Assembly (NCBI RefSeq): GCF_040581485.1
Contig: NC_090130.1
Coordinates: 19,347,656 to 19,411,655 of the forward strand
Reading direction: 5' to 3'
Source: Linepithema humile
Lineage: Eukaryota > Arthropoda > Insecta > Hymenoptera > Formicidae
Length of the DNA: 64,000 bases
In this document: positions 13,872-25,500 of the stretch, piece after piece
Layout of the letters: every line of letters begins with the position of its first letter
How positions within the stretch are numbered: the first letter of the stretch is position 1
Position numbers and translations under genes: made by a program
Notes under the pieces: generated by a model
The model's input: only the letters and a program-made list of their open reading frames with translations
What the model was told of the DNA's origin: nothing
Database searches by the model: none

Positions 13872-14758
13872 ATAAAATAGGTAGTAAATATATATAATTA
13901 AAATGACAAATATAAAATAAATAAAATGTAACAACTATAACAATAATTTTTTTAATGACTATAGTATATACATGATAAACCAGGTGATTATGTAGACCTA
14001 GATAGTGGATTAGTAATAGGTAAACATAATGGCATTCATAAGTGGACAATAGGACAAAGATGTAAGATCAGTGGTTGTCTGAAGCCCTATTATGTATTTA
14101 ACAAAGATCAAGAAACAAATACCATTCTAGTGGTATGTAAAAAAAAGAAATTTTTATAGGAAATGAGTATAAAACTAATATATTATTAACACAGAACTTA
14201 CTAAATATATATTGTTATAGGTAAGTGGTACAACTCATCCGGCATTATACTCTGATTCCTTAATTACGCAAGATGTTTATTGGATGAATGAGGAGCCGCA
14301 TGAATTAAGTAATGGCGGTGTGTTACACTGTGACTTCCGTTTTCAGCATAGAAATCCATTAATTGCTTGCACTATGTATAAGATGTCCAACAATCATTTG
14401 TTTATCCGCCTTAGCATATCTTTAAGAGCGATTACAAAGGGTCAGGTGATTTAAAACATAAAAATATATCTGCTCTCGTTTAGCTCAATATTTTATACAT
14501 GATAGCAATAAAATTATAAAAAATTACATTTTTTATATAATCATGTTTTGTTTTAAAATAAACTAAAATATAATTTATGCTTATTATATGTCTTTAGTTA
14601 TTAGTAAATTAGATAGAAAATATGTAAATTTATAAATTATATGGATCAATTTATATGAATTTCAGTATGCTGTTTTATACTACAAAAAGGAATGTTTGGG
14701 TGGCTCAATGATATTATATCCAGGACCATCTCATTTTGCGCTTAATCGGCAACATTAG
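12871..14758 (+). CDS. Trmu: Mitochondrial tRNA-specific 2-thiouridylase (MnmA/TRMU family)
   Basis: The enzyme 2-thiolates the wobble uridine (U34) of mitochondrial tRNAs for Lys, Glu and Gln, using ATP and persulfide sulfur. Exons: 12871-12946, 13021-13186, 13252-13436, 13518-13744, 13965-14132, 14221-14445 and 14666-14758 (1140 nt, 379 residues plus stop). Visible features are the N-type ATP pyrophosphatase P-loop SGGVDS (residues 10-15), the first catalytic Cys in PNPDILCNK (Cys99), the ATGHYA motif, and the second catalytic Cys in SMGICFVGKR (Cys205). The C-terminal beta-barrel region ends GGSMILYPGPS. There is no long cleavable presequence: the P-loop begins at residue 10, as in the human protein. 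The start is the first in-frame ATG. A possible AATAAA signal lies at about 14800. Confidence 0.95.
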
Positions 14759-15108
14759 GTTGAATTTAGTTCTAATTTAGTAACATCAATTTTAAATGTG
14801 AATAAATATTAATTAATAAAGTATATTTTATATTAGTAAAATTTATTTTTTTGAATAATTTCAAGAAAAATTATGTAAGGATTTACTTATAACAAACACG
14901 ATTTTTTTAGTATATTTTAATATAAATTCTCTTTTGTTTAATTTTTTTTTCATTTTATGTAAACTTTAATTATATGTGTACTAGGGAAAATAAAAAAAGT
15001 AAAGGAATTTAAGAAATTAAATGTACTAAAAAATTCTTTACTTTTTGACATTTCCTCGTATTTAAATATAATCATCGCAAAATCGATACAAATTTAGCAC
15101 ATAATATG

Positions 15109-15179
<71 letters not shown>

Positions 15180-15702
15180 AATATAGAAATTTTCTACATA
15201 TATAGAAAAATTGAAAAGTGATTATATATTTATATACTTTTATTTATATATTTATATACAAACATATAATGCGCTCGAATTTTCATCTAGATGCTAATTC
15301 AAGTTGCAATTGTCATTTTCAATTTTTCTAAATAGTGTTATAATAAACTTTATGGTACTTCATACAGAACTATACACTTATATGTTAATAACCATTACAA
15401 TCAATATCAAATTAGAAGAAATACGAGCAAGTTATCTGTGCAGTTTAAAGAAAAATGCCATGTATAAATATAAGAGATGAGATGAAAGAAAAACAATTTA
15501 ATTTGTAACATTAGATGTGAGGAAGATATAAAAAATATAAAAAAATACAAGTCACTAGCTATTCCAGGTGCGATTCTAATTATAAAATATTATAGCCATT
15601 ATCGTTTAAAAGCATTGATCAAATAAATACTATTTATATATTCAAGATATTACATGTAACATGTGTCTGCAATTTTGATCACGGACGGATCTTTAAATAA
15701 CA
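14759..15702. other. Intergenic spacer after Trmu
   Basis: AT-rich sequence without a recognisable gene. It holds a compound (TA)n/(GA)n microsatellite at about 15107-15174. Confidence 0.6.
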
Positions 15703-15811
15703 ATGAAGGTCATCCCACGGAAAATCAGCGCAAACGATTATAATAGATTTCGTTGGAATATCTTACCTAATTATGATGATTATTTCATTGAAGGAAATGA
15801 CAATACTGAAA
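15703..15811 (+). CDS. Candidate alternative first coding exon of the neprilysin gene
   Basis: An ATG opens 36 codons (starting MKVIPRKIS, rich in N, Y, D and F) ending exactly at a donor-like GTAAGC after one extra base. That phase fits neprilysin coding exon 3 (21393), but not exons 1 or 2, where joining would hit an early stop. Such a transcript would skip the membrane anchor. There is no similarity evidence; the case rests only on splice phase, position and composition. Confidence 0.25.
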
Positions 15812-16255
15812 GTAAGCGTAACAACATGCAAAATAGAATGTTTTAAACATTTAACCCTCAATTTACCATGGAAAAATGTATAAAAAAAAATTACCAGTCG
15901 AGTCCATTGGATTCATATGAGAAAAAAAGTTATAATGCAGAAAAATATTATAAAAGAACCTCATTTTAGGAAAAGTAAAAAAAGTCACAAGTTATTTCAT
16001 TCACATTTAAGTAAAAAATAATGACAATACGAATACAACTAAGTTCATTGGACCCGTTTGATAGACGGAGAGTTAAATTTCAAAAAAAGGAACTGTTTTG
16101 AATGGTTTAAAAAAAGTGAGAGCATTAATGCTCTTAGCGCTCGTTACAAGTTTACATTATTTTTGTATATTGCATTTATGCGTAATGTTATGCAACACAT
16201 TGCATAAATGTTATGGAATATTACAAGTTGGGTGGTTAAGGAATGATCGGTGGGG

Positions 16256-16762
16256 ATGAAGGAATGATCGGTGCGTTACGACGAGATGGACTCAATAACG
16301 ATGAGGTCGCGCATAGAATGTGAAATATAACGTATCGCGTTATTGAACGATAACTGCTAGTTATTAGAGTCGATTGACGAGTAACTCGACATAAGGAGCG
16401 CGTAAAACGTGTGCGTACACGTACAAAGCCGTGTCTCCGACTTGGTCGTCACTCTCGCGATTGGTGTTGCAGGGGCGATCTTATGTATGTAAATTACTGG
16501 TACAAATGTCGCTCGGCAAATTTACTCTCATTCATAAGCATTCGTCCATTCGATACGTTTCAGTGACACTCGTACTTTGATCGGACGCGCGTAATAATCT
16601 TCGCTCGACTCTCGATTTTCGTGCACATAATATCTCGTTCGCGTTATCCGCGTTGTCCTCTGGCTGTAGATCTAGTCTATCAAGTACGCCGTTCAAAAAA
16701 ACATAATACGCGCTATCGAAAACACGTGCAAGAACAGATAAACAATTGTATTGTTTCCGAAA
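16256..16762 (+). promoter_or_regulatory. GC-richer block, possible promoter and 5' UTR exon of the neprilysin gene
   Basis: This stretch has more CG dinucleotides than its surroundings and ends in a strong donor-like AAA|GTAAGT at 16763, directly before the giant CT repeat. The first coding exon of the neprilysin gene has a splice acceptor six bases before its ATG, so a non-coding exon must exist upstream. This is the best candidate in the window. Confidence 0.35.
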
Positions 16763-16779
16763 GTAAGTTAAATAATTGA

Positions 16780-17185
<406 letters not shown>

Positions 17186-17659
17186 CTCCCTTTCCTTTCT
17201 CTCTGTAGAAAATCTGTTTTTTTTCTTTAATATTTAGATAATTTAAGTAATGAACAATTTGTTATTAAGAAATGAGTAAATTGCAAGAACTCGAGGGTAC
17301 TTGTAGAAAATAAAGTTTTACAGCTTTCTTATATCTGATAGTAAGAAATATGTTTGCTTTAATATATTGCATTTTATTCCTATTTTTTTGCAATGCTTTT
17401 TATTGCTTTTTGCTTGCATACAAATTTTTCAACTATTATTTAAATATTGTTTGTTGTTTATATTGCAGTTTATAAACAATGTTAGATTTAGCATAAGAGT
17501 AAGCGAAGAATAAATGTAGTATTTTTGTTTCTTCTATATGATTGATTTATAGTCTTTGAATTTTCAATAATCCAACAGTTGTTTAATTGATTTCTAAAAT
17601 CTGTTTATAAAGAGGTATTTATTTTAACTTAACATAAGGGTATTAAATTGGGTATGAAA

Positions 17660-17714
17660 CAGTGGCGCACCCTTGGGATGGGGGGAGTTTTGGGGGTTAA
17701 AATTCCCCTCCAAA

Positions 17715-17778
<64 letters not shown>

Positions 17779-18313
17779 TATACCTTATTTTTTATTAACT
17801 TAACAGCAAAAAGTAAAAAATTTGTAGTTAAATAAAATGCGTTCAAACATTTGTATTTTTTGTCTGTTATTAACTATAGTCACAATTTTAATAATTCAAA
17901 ATTCATGCCAATATCCTTGCAAATAATTATGATAGCTTCTCCAGTTATACTGCTGTTCGAACGTATATAATATCTATTTAAGATATTCATATTGTTATAT
18001 ACATATATAAGTTACTTAAGGAACATCTAGCAGCCATATAGACAAATTTTCTGATTTTTTAAGCTGATTATTAAGCAATTCAGTTAATCTGATTATTTAA
18101 GAAAAACCTAGAAAACTCGATATCAATTTATAATTATGCTATTATAAAAATAAATTGTATTTCTTATTAAACACAATGTAACATTTTTATATTTTTTAGT
18201 GTTCAATATAAAATTATCCTGACTTTTGGTCATACTGTGTCATTTTGTGTGTGAATTTTAACCCCCCTCCCCCCCCCCCGAAAAAATATCCTGAGTATCC
18301 TGAGTATCCACTG
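17660..18313. mobile_element. Non-autonomous hAT-like element
   Basis: It begins CAGTGGCGCACCC and ends GAGTATCCACTG. Inside the ends sit inverted G-rich and C-rich blocks (GGGGGTTAAAATTC near the left, GAATTTTAACCCCC near the right). Flanking octamers GTATGAAA and GTATGAAT match at 7 of 8 positions, as expected of an old hAT duplication. An (AT)n microsatellite occupies about 17719-17773. No coding content was found. Confidence 0.7.
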
Positions 18314-18395
18314 GTATGAATTATAACATAAAAATTAATTCAAGTATAATATTATATATTTTTTAACACATTCATTATCTTCTCACTTACATGTA

Positions 18396-18516
18396 CCCAG
18401 CGAGAAATGACCTATCAATCGATGTCAAATCGACATCAAATCGACATCAAAGTCATCGATATTACATCATATTGATGTCGATTCGACGTCAATTCGATGA
18501 GTCATTTCTCGCTGGG
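18396..18516. mobile_element. Palindromic MITE, family CCCAGCGAGAAATGAC, TA TSD
   Basis: 121 bp with 16-bp near-perfect terminal inverted repeats (CCCAGCGAGAAATGAC), flanked by TA on both sides. It contains short ATCGACATCAA-type internal repeats. A related shorter element lies at 20761-20838. Confidence 0.75.
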
Positions 18517-18693
18517 TAAGTTAAAATTAATAATTCATAATTTTTATAATTCGTAATAATCATGATTTTAGCGATTTTTTACATTTGATATTTACTTTTT
18601 TTGCTTTATTATCTGTTTTGGCATTTATCTTTTTTTGCTTTTCTCTTGAAAATTCCTAAAATTTATGAAAGAAAAATTGTTCTTAAGATGCAT

Positions 18694-18813
18694 CCCACAC
18701 AGCATGTACTTATATCCGGGGGATGTTCGAGGGACATTCCGAAGATATCGTATCTCTCAAAGATATCTTCAGGATGTCTTCTGGATATCTTTTGGATATG
18801 TATGCTGTGTGGG
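18694..18813. mobile_element. Short palindromic element, family CCCACACAGCA (copy 1)
   Basis: The ends read CCCACACAGCATGTA and, reverse-complemented, CCCACACAGCATACA. The body has paired GATATCTT and ATCCGG blocks. Two further copies are at 20149-20268 and 32828-32922. Confidence 0.75.
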
Positions 18814-19027
18814 ATACTATTTCTCTAAACATGTTTTAGCTACGCTTTCAAGTTTGAACATATTATAGTAAACGTATCAATTTTAATCTTTTTATACTTC
18901 TGTGTCTTTTACAAATTAATTAAAAAGTAAATTATAAAATTAGTTTATTAAGAAAGAAGAAAAATATACTATTAAATATATTAGTGTCAATGAATAATAT
19001 ATGAAATTGTATCACATTAAGTTTGTT

Positions 19028-19507
19028 TGTTGCGTCCCTGTATTTCATCTCTTTGAGAGCAGAAGATTCGTCTTTAGGAAGACGCTTGTTTGTAAACAAA
19101 CGTAGTCTGTCAGTCTTATAGAAAGAGCAGAAGATTCGTTCCCAAGGAGACGCTTGTTCTGTAAACAAACGTAGTCTGTCAGTTTCGGAGGAGCTGTCAA
19201 ATTGTGCGGACGCGTATTGACAGCTCTCTTGTATTAATCGTTTTCGGTTGCAAATATTGTAAATAAGTTCTATTAAAGTTCTCATTTCGTTAAGAAGTGT
19301 TCTTTATTTCGTGTGAGTGAGTCCTTCGAGTGAGTGAACATTATTGGAATTGATCGGCCGATCCTTATCGTTCTACGGGAACATAACATTTTGAGACGAA
19401 TCTTCTGCTCTTTCTATAAGATTGACAGACTATGTTTGTTTACAAACAAGCGTCTCTCTAGAGACGAATCTTCTGCTCTCAAAGAGATGAAATACAGGGA
19501 CGCAACA
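19028..19507. repeat. Fold-back element with LTR-like core, adjacent to neprilysin exon 1
   Basis: The terminal arms of about 112 bp are inverted (TGTTGCGTCCCTG on the left, CAGGGACGCAACA on the right). The left side also carries a tandem duplicate of a roughly 70-bp unit containing AGACTACGTTTGTTTACA. The segment 19028-19388 looks like a solo LTR (starts TG, ends CA, with AT-rich polyadenylation-like sequence). No duplication of the target was found. The right arm ends 37 bases before the acceptor of the first neprilysin coding exon. Confidence 0.5.
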
Positions 19508-19549
19508 GTACATGCGGGTGTGACATGTGTATTATTGTTTTCAGAAAAA

Positions 19550-22500
19550 ATGCAAAGTGGTAGCAGTTTAAATCAATTCAACGACGATGACTTCTTCAGT
19601 GATGGACCATGCCCGTCGTGCAGATTAGCCATTAATAAGGAAACTGGTAGACTCAAGTATGTATCAAGTTCTATATTGTTTGCTTCTTATACATTTCAAA
19701 ATAAATTTTTAATTTTTATTATAATGAGAGTATATGTGTTTTACAAAATGCAGATGGTGTACTGGTGCAAATAAAACATGGCGCTTTCGTATTAAATTAA
19801 TGCTCCTGATACCTGCCCTGCTGTTGCCAATTACTATAATATTTATCGTTTTATCGCAATTTCAAACCACAACTAAAATTTCCGATTCACACGCGTTTGA
19901 GGATAACATCTTTGAGGGTGAGTTTAACTACCGAGTATATAGTTGAGAATTAAACATTTTCATTAATATTTGAAACTTATGTACACTGTAAAAAAATGTG
20001 GTGAATTTGTAAACAACATATAAAAATAACATGAATGTACATGAATAACAGAAATGTACTAAATATGTAAATATAATGTAAAATTATGTAAATCTACAAT
20101 ATTTATTTAGTATATTTTCAGTATTTATCATGTAATGTCTACACCTTCTCACACAGCACACATATCTAAAAGACATCCAGAAGACATCCTGAAGATATCT
20201 TTGAGAGATACGATATCTTCGAAATGTCTCCCGAACGTCCCCCGGATATACATGCATGCTGTGTGGGTTATTTGTGTAAATTTATCGAGTTTTTTTACGG
20301 TATATATAACCCCATACAACACACAAAGATTGCATACACATTGCATCAATCTTTCATTGCAATGTTGTAATATTGCAAATTCACTGCAAAATGTTGTTGC
20401 ATCATTGCTGTGGGATTGCAGCAACGTTAAAATGTCCGTCTTTAGGAAGATTGTAACGAAATATTACAGTAATATTGCAATATAATAAATTTGCAATAAT
20501 GCATTGTCATTGCAATCTCAGAATAATGTTGCATATATTTTTATTTATTCGGACATTTATCTGTCCGATTTCTGAACAATCAGTTCAATATCTGAATTCC
20601 CTGTGTTAAGGTCGTATCAGAAAAATTTAACTGATAAAAATAGTTACTATGTCTTTAATCTTACTAGCCACTCTTTGGAAGTTTTATATTATCATGACTA
20701 AAACTTAAATACGAGATAGAGTTTGCAACGCGCGTCGCATAACGGTAAACGAACGAACCACCCAGGGAGAAATACAGGTCGAAGAAACCTCTATTAGATG
20801 TCTATTAGACGTTTCTTCGATTTGTATTTCTTGCTGGGTAGCGATTACCGAATATTGCTCTTGTAATGTTTTTGCAATGTTGCTGTCACATTCTCATGAA
20901 ATATTACAATTCAATGTTCCAATCATCTCTCAACAATATTACATTGCAACTTGCAAGATTGTAACATTGCTGCAATGTAAATGCAATGTTTTGTGCTGTA
21001 TGGGACATTGCTATTTTAATTATAGTAAATTTCATTTATTTTATATTTTATTTCATTTATAATTAATTAAATTTATGATTAAATTTATTCCAATAAATAA
21101 ACGGCATTCTGTTTTACATTAATAATTAATTATTAATTAAAAATTTATAATTAATAATTAAAAATTAATAAGTTTGTTGGTTAAAACTAAAAAATTTATT
21201 AGAAATGTCAATTAAATAAAACATAGTCGTGTAAAACTGCATCGTAAAAGAAAAAAAAAAAAAAAAAAGAAAACATTCAGTGCTCAATTGCAATCACATT
21301 GATGTTTCTCTCGCAGATCATAGATAAAAAAATCTTAAACTGTAGTACAGTTCCTTAAGAATATTTGTTAATGATTAATTTTATATCATTAGTTACTAGT
21401 CGCAACGATGTAGAGCATGCAGCAGAAAAAACTGAAGAGGATCGACTCTTATTACTCGATTTGAAAACGAGTTACGTGCCTACGGACATGTATTCTCCAC
21501 TTCGATCACTTCAACGACGCAAGAGAAACATTGACAAGGTACTTAATCTTCAAGAAACAATCCCAAATTTAATTATCTAACTAAAGCGCATCTTCTCTTT
21601 TCTTTTTTTATTTCTTTTTCTACTGTCCCAGTAAATACTAACCAATATTAGTAACATAATATCAATGTTATAATTTCCCACTCAACAATATAATAGTTAC
21701 GTACAAGATATGTTATATTGCAATAACGTTGTTGAGTGGGAAATTATAACATTGATGTTATGTTATTGTTGGTTTGTTAGGGTATTTACATCCGTCATTC
21801 TTTCTTTTTTTTTTGTTCCTCTATTTCCAATACTTCTCCTGTAGTCTGTCAGTCTGTAATTATCCTATCTTAAAAAAGATACATAAAGTCGATAACTCGC
21901 GGATTGTTTATTTCGATGCGCGTTGTATGTAATACATACGTTACTTCGTGCTATCGAGCGGTTGTCATTGCGGAAATTGCATACTTTGACAGTTCATATT
22001 TTTAGAACAGGTATTTTTAGTGCAGGTATTTTTTTATTACTTTTGCGTTTTACAGAAAATATTTAAAGTATCTTTTTAGATGGAGTTATAGTATACAGGG
22101 TGCGTCAGCTAAATCCGGACAAAACAAATTGTTTATTAAAACACTCTTTAGACTCAGAAAAAACTTGAAATTATGAAATATTTTTTTGTACGTTGCTTAA
22201 GGGATCCTCTCTGAGTACAATTATTCTATATAACCCCCGTTTGCTGCGATCACTGCTTCAATCCTTTGCCTGAAGCGCGAGCATGCTCTTTTCAACTGCT
22301 CCTTGTCTAAATCAACTGTTATATATTACTTTTTGTACTATAGCCAGAGGTTCTTGAAACACAATATCAATTCTCTGTAGTTAATATAAAGTTTATTGTG
22401 AAAAGACAATACGCGGTAGGATTCTTTTCGATTACAGTCTTAACTGAACAGAAGAAGCGCATTTTCATTAGTCACGCAACAGTAGCGCACGCACTCTACA

Positions 22501-25500
22501 GACACTGGCGCCAAACATAAAACAATTATTCTCTACACCTTCCCTTAATTGTTAAATTATTGTATATGAATCTTACAACTAATTTGTAACATATATAAAT
22601 CTTACATCTAAATCTAACTTAGTTTACTAATTTACTTTTGTGAGTCTCAAACTTAATTTGTCCTAGCGCTTTAGTAAATATATCTGCAAGCTGCATATTA
22701 GTGGAACAATATTTTATCTCTATTAGTCCATCAGCGACTTTTTCGTTTATAAATCTATATCTGACATCAATATGTTTACTTCTTTTGTTTCCTATACTAT
22801 TTTTAATTAAACAAATGGTACTTTGATTGTCAATATTCAAAGTTGCTTTAATTGGTTTACCTGTCAATTCCTCAATTAGAAATTTAAGATACAAAATTTC
22901 CTTGCAACATTCTGTTGCCGCAATGTACTCCGCTTCGGTACTTGATAACGCTATTATAGACTGCTTCTTAGAGCACCAACTTATAGGACCGCCTGAGTAC
23001 ATAATTACAAAACCGGTCGTACTTTTCCGAGTCTCTATGTCTCCTGCATAATCAGAGTCTGAATAACCTATTAATTCTTCCTCATCTTTATTGTTATTCA
23101 CATTGTATCTAATACCTAAATTCTTAGTTGCATTTATATATCTGAATATTCTCTTTACATTTGCTACATCTTGTGTGGATGGTTTTTCTAAGTGTCTGCT
23201 CGCATATCCTACAGCGTAAGCTAAGTCGGGTCTTGTTTTACTGGCTAAATATAAGATGCTTCCAACGCTTTCTCGATATGGAAAAACCTTGTTCATTTCC
23301 TTTTCTCCGTCATCATTTGTTAATATAGGAGTATTTACGGGTTTTGAATTTTCCATATTAAACGTCTTTATCATGTGTTCTGCATAACTTGATTGTTCTA
23401 ACTTGAGATATCCTTTACCTTGTTGTATTTCTATACCTAAAAAGGATTTTATATTTTTAAATATAGTTATTTGAAATTCCTTACCTAAATTACTTAGAAG
23501 TCTGTTAATGACTAATTTGTTTTGTCCTATGATAAGTCCGTCATCCACATAGATAGCCAATATTAAGGAGTTATCATCAGTCTTGTATATACATGGTTCT
23601 GTTCTTGTTGGTTTTAATCCTTTAGTTTTAAGAAAAGTAGTAAAACGCTGGTTTCATTTTAAAGGAGCTTGTTTGAGCCCGTATAAAGCCTTGTTGAGTT
23701 TACATATCTTATTATCACTTTTATATCCGTTCGGAAGTTCCATGAAGATTTCCTCATCTAGATTTCCATATAAGAATGCGGTTTTTATATCAAACTTTAT
23801 AATATAGTCTTCTCTTTTTGTAACAATTGCAAGTAGTGTTCTCATAGAGTTGCTATTTACTACCGGACTAAAAGTTTCTTCAAAATCTATACCGTAGCGT
23901 TGTTCGCATCCCCGCACCACCAACCGCGCCTTATATCTTCCGTCGTCCTTTATCTTAAAAACCCATTTATTACTTAAGATCTTTTTGTTCTTTGCTTCAG
24001 TTCTGTCTACAGTCTTCCATGTGTTGTTTTCTTCCAATGACTTTCTCTCTTCTTCTATAGCCTTTTTCCATTTTTCCTTGTCTGATCCTGTTATTGCTTC
24101 TTCGTATGTTAAAAATACATAATCTTTAAATTTGCTTGGAGTTTTCTTTATCCGTTTTCCACGACCGAATTCTTCTTCAATTTCGTGTTCTTGTTCTTCT
24201 TCTTCTTCATTTTGTGATTCTTTATTTGTATCTTGATACTGACCAGAAAAATCTTCTTCACTTTCAGATGTGTTTTCTAGATCATCTCTAATTTCTTCTT
24301 GTTCTTCATTCCGATCTTCTTCTATATTTGTATTTATTCTTACTGATTTGTTTTGTGTTATATTTTCTAATTTATTTTCTTCAGCAAATGTTACATCTCT
24401 TGAAATTATTATTTTTCTTCGTTCTTGATCATACAGTCGATACCCGTTTGGAGCATAACCAACAAAGATATATTTTCTGCATCTATCATCCAGTTTCTTC
24501 AGTGGTGTTAATGTTCTTGTGTAAGCGTTACAACCAAAAATATGCAATTTTGATAAATCTGGTTTTTGCGACATCCAGTTTTCAAACGGTGTTCCTTGAA
24601 CTGCGTCGGTGGGACTTCTGTTTGTTAAATATGCAGCTGTGTGAATTGCTTCTCCCCAGAAACTTTTATCTATTCCTGCATCTATGAGTAAGGCTCTAGT
24701 TTTTTCAATTAATGTTCTGTTCATACGTTCCGCCTTTCCGTTAAGCTGTGGTGTATAGGGTGTTGTGACGTCCATGATTGTTCCTCTTTGTTTACACCAG
24801 GTTTTAAGGTCTTTGTTGACATACTCGCGTCCATTGTCACATCTTAATTTTGAAATTTTCAGGTTCCATTTTGTTTCTACTTGATTTGCGTATTCCTTTA
24901 CTAGGTCACATACTTCAAATTTTCCTTCAATAAGATAGACCATAACAAAGTTTGTAAAATCGTCTATAAAAGTTAACATATATTTCTTTTTATCCCAAGT
25001 GGAAGGGTCTATTGGTCCACATATATCTGTATGAATAATTTCTAAAGGTCTCTTTGCTCTTGTTCTTTTCTCACCGAAAGGTATTCTAGTCTGTTTAGCT
25101 TTAACGCAAGTTTCACATACGTTATTTAAAATATCTAAGCTTTTATTTGTTATTTCCATACCTTTTGATATAGTTACTAATTTTTTTATATTTTCTTTTC
25201 CAAAATGTCCTAGTTTTTGATGCCATTCAAAAGCCTTTTTATTTTCTTGTGTTAGAAGAGCGCTGCCCTCAGGATCTTGACTTAAGTTTATAGTCCACAA
25301 ACCATTTTTACTTCGATAGCCAACTAGTTTTACGTTATCTTTCCATATTTCGGCTTTTTCTTTAGTGAAAGTTACCTTTCCTCTATTTTCCGTAATTGCA
25401 TTGACTGATAATAAGTTTTTGCTTAGATCTGTGACATAGAGAACCTTGTTAAGTACGCATTTGTTTGTTTCAACAATGCCGATTTCTTCAGCTTTCAAAA

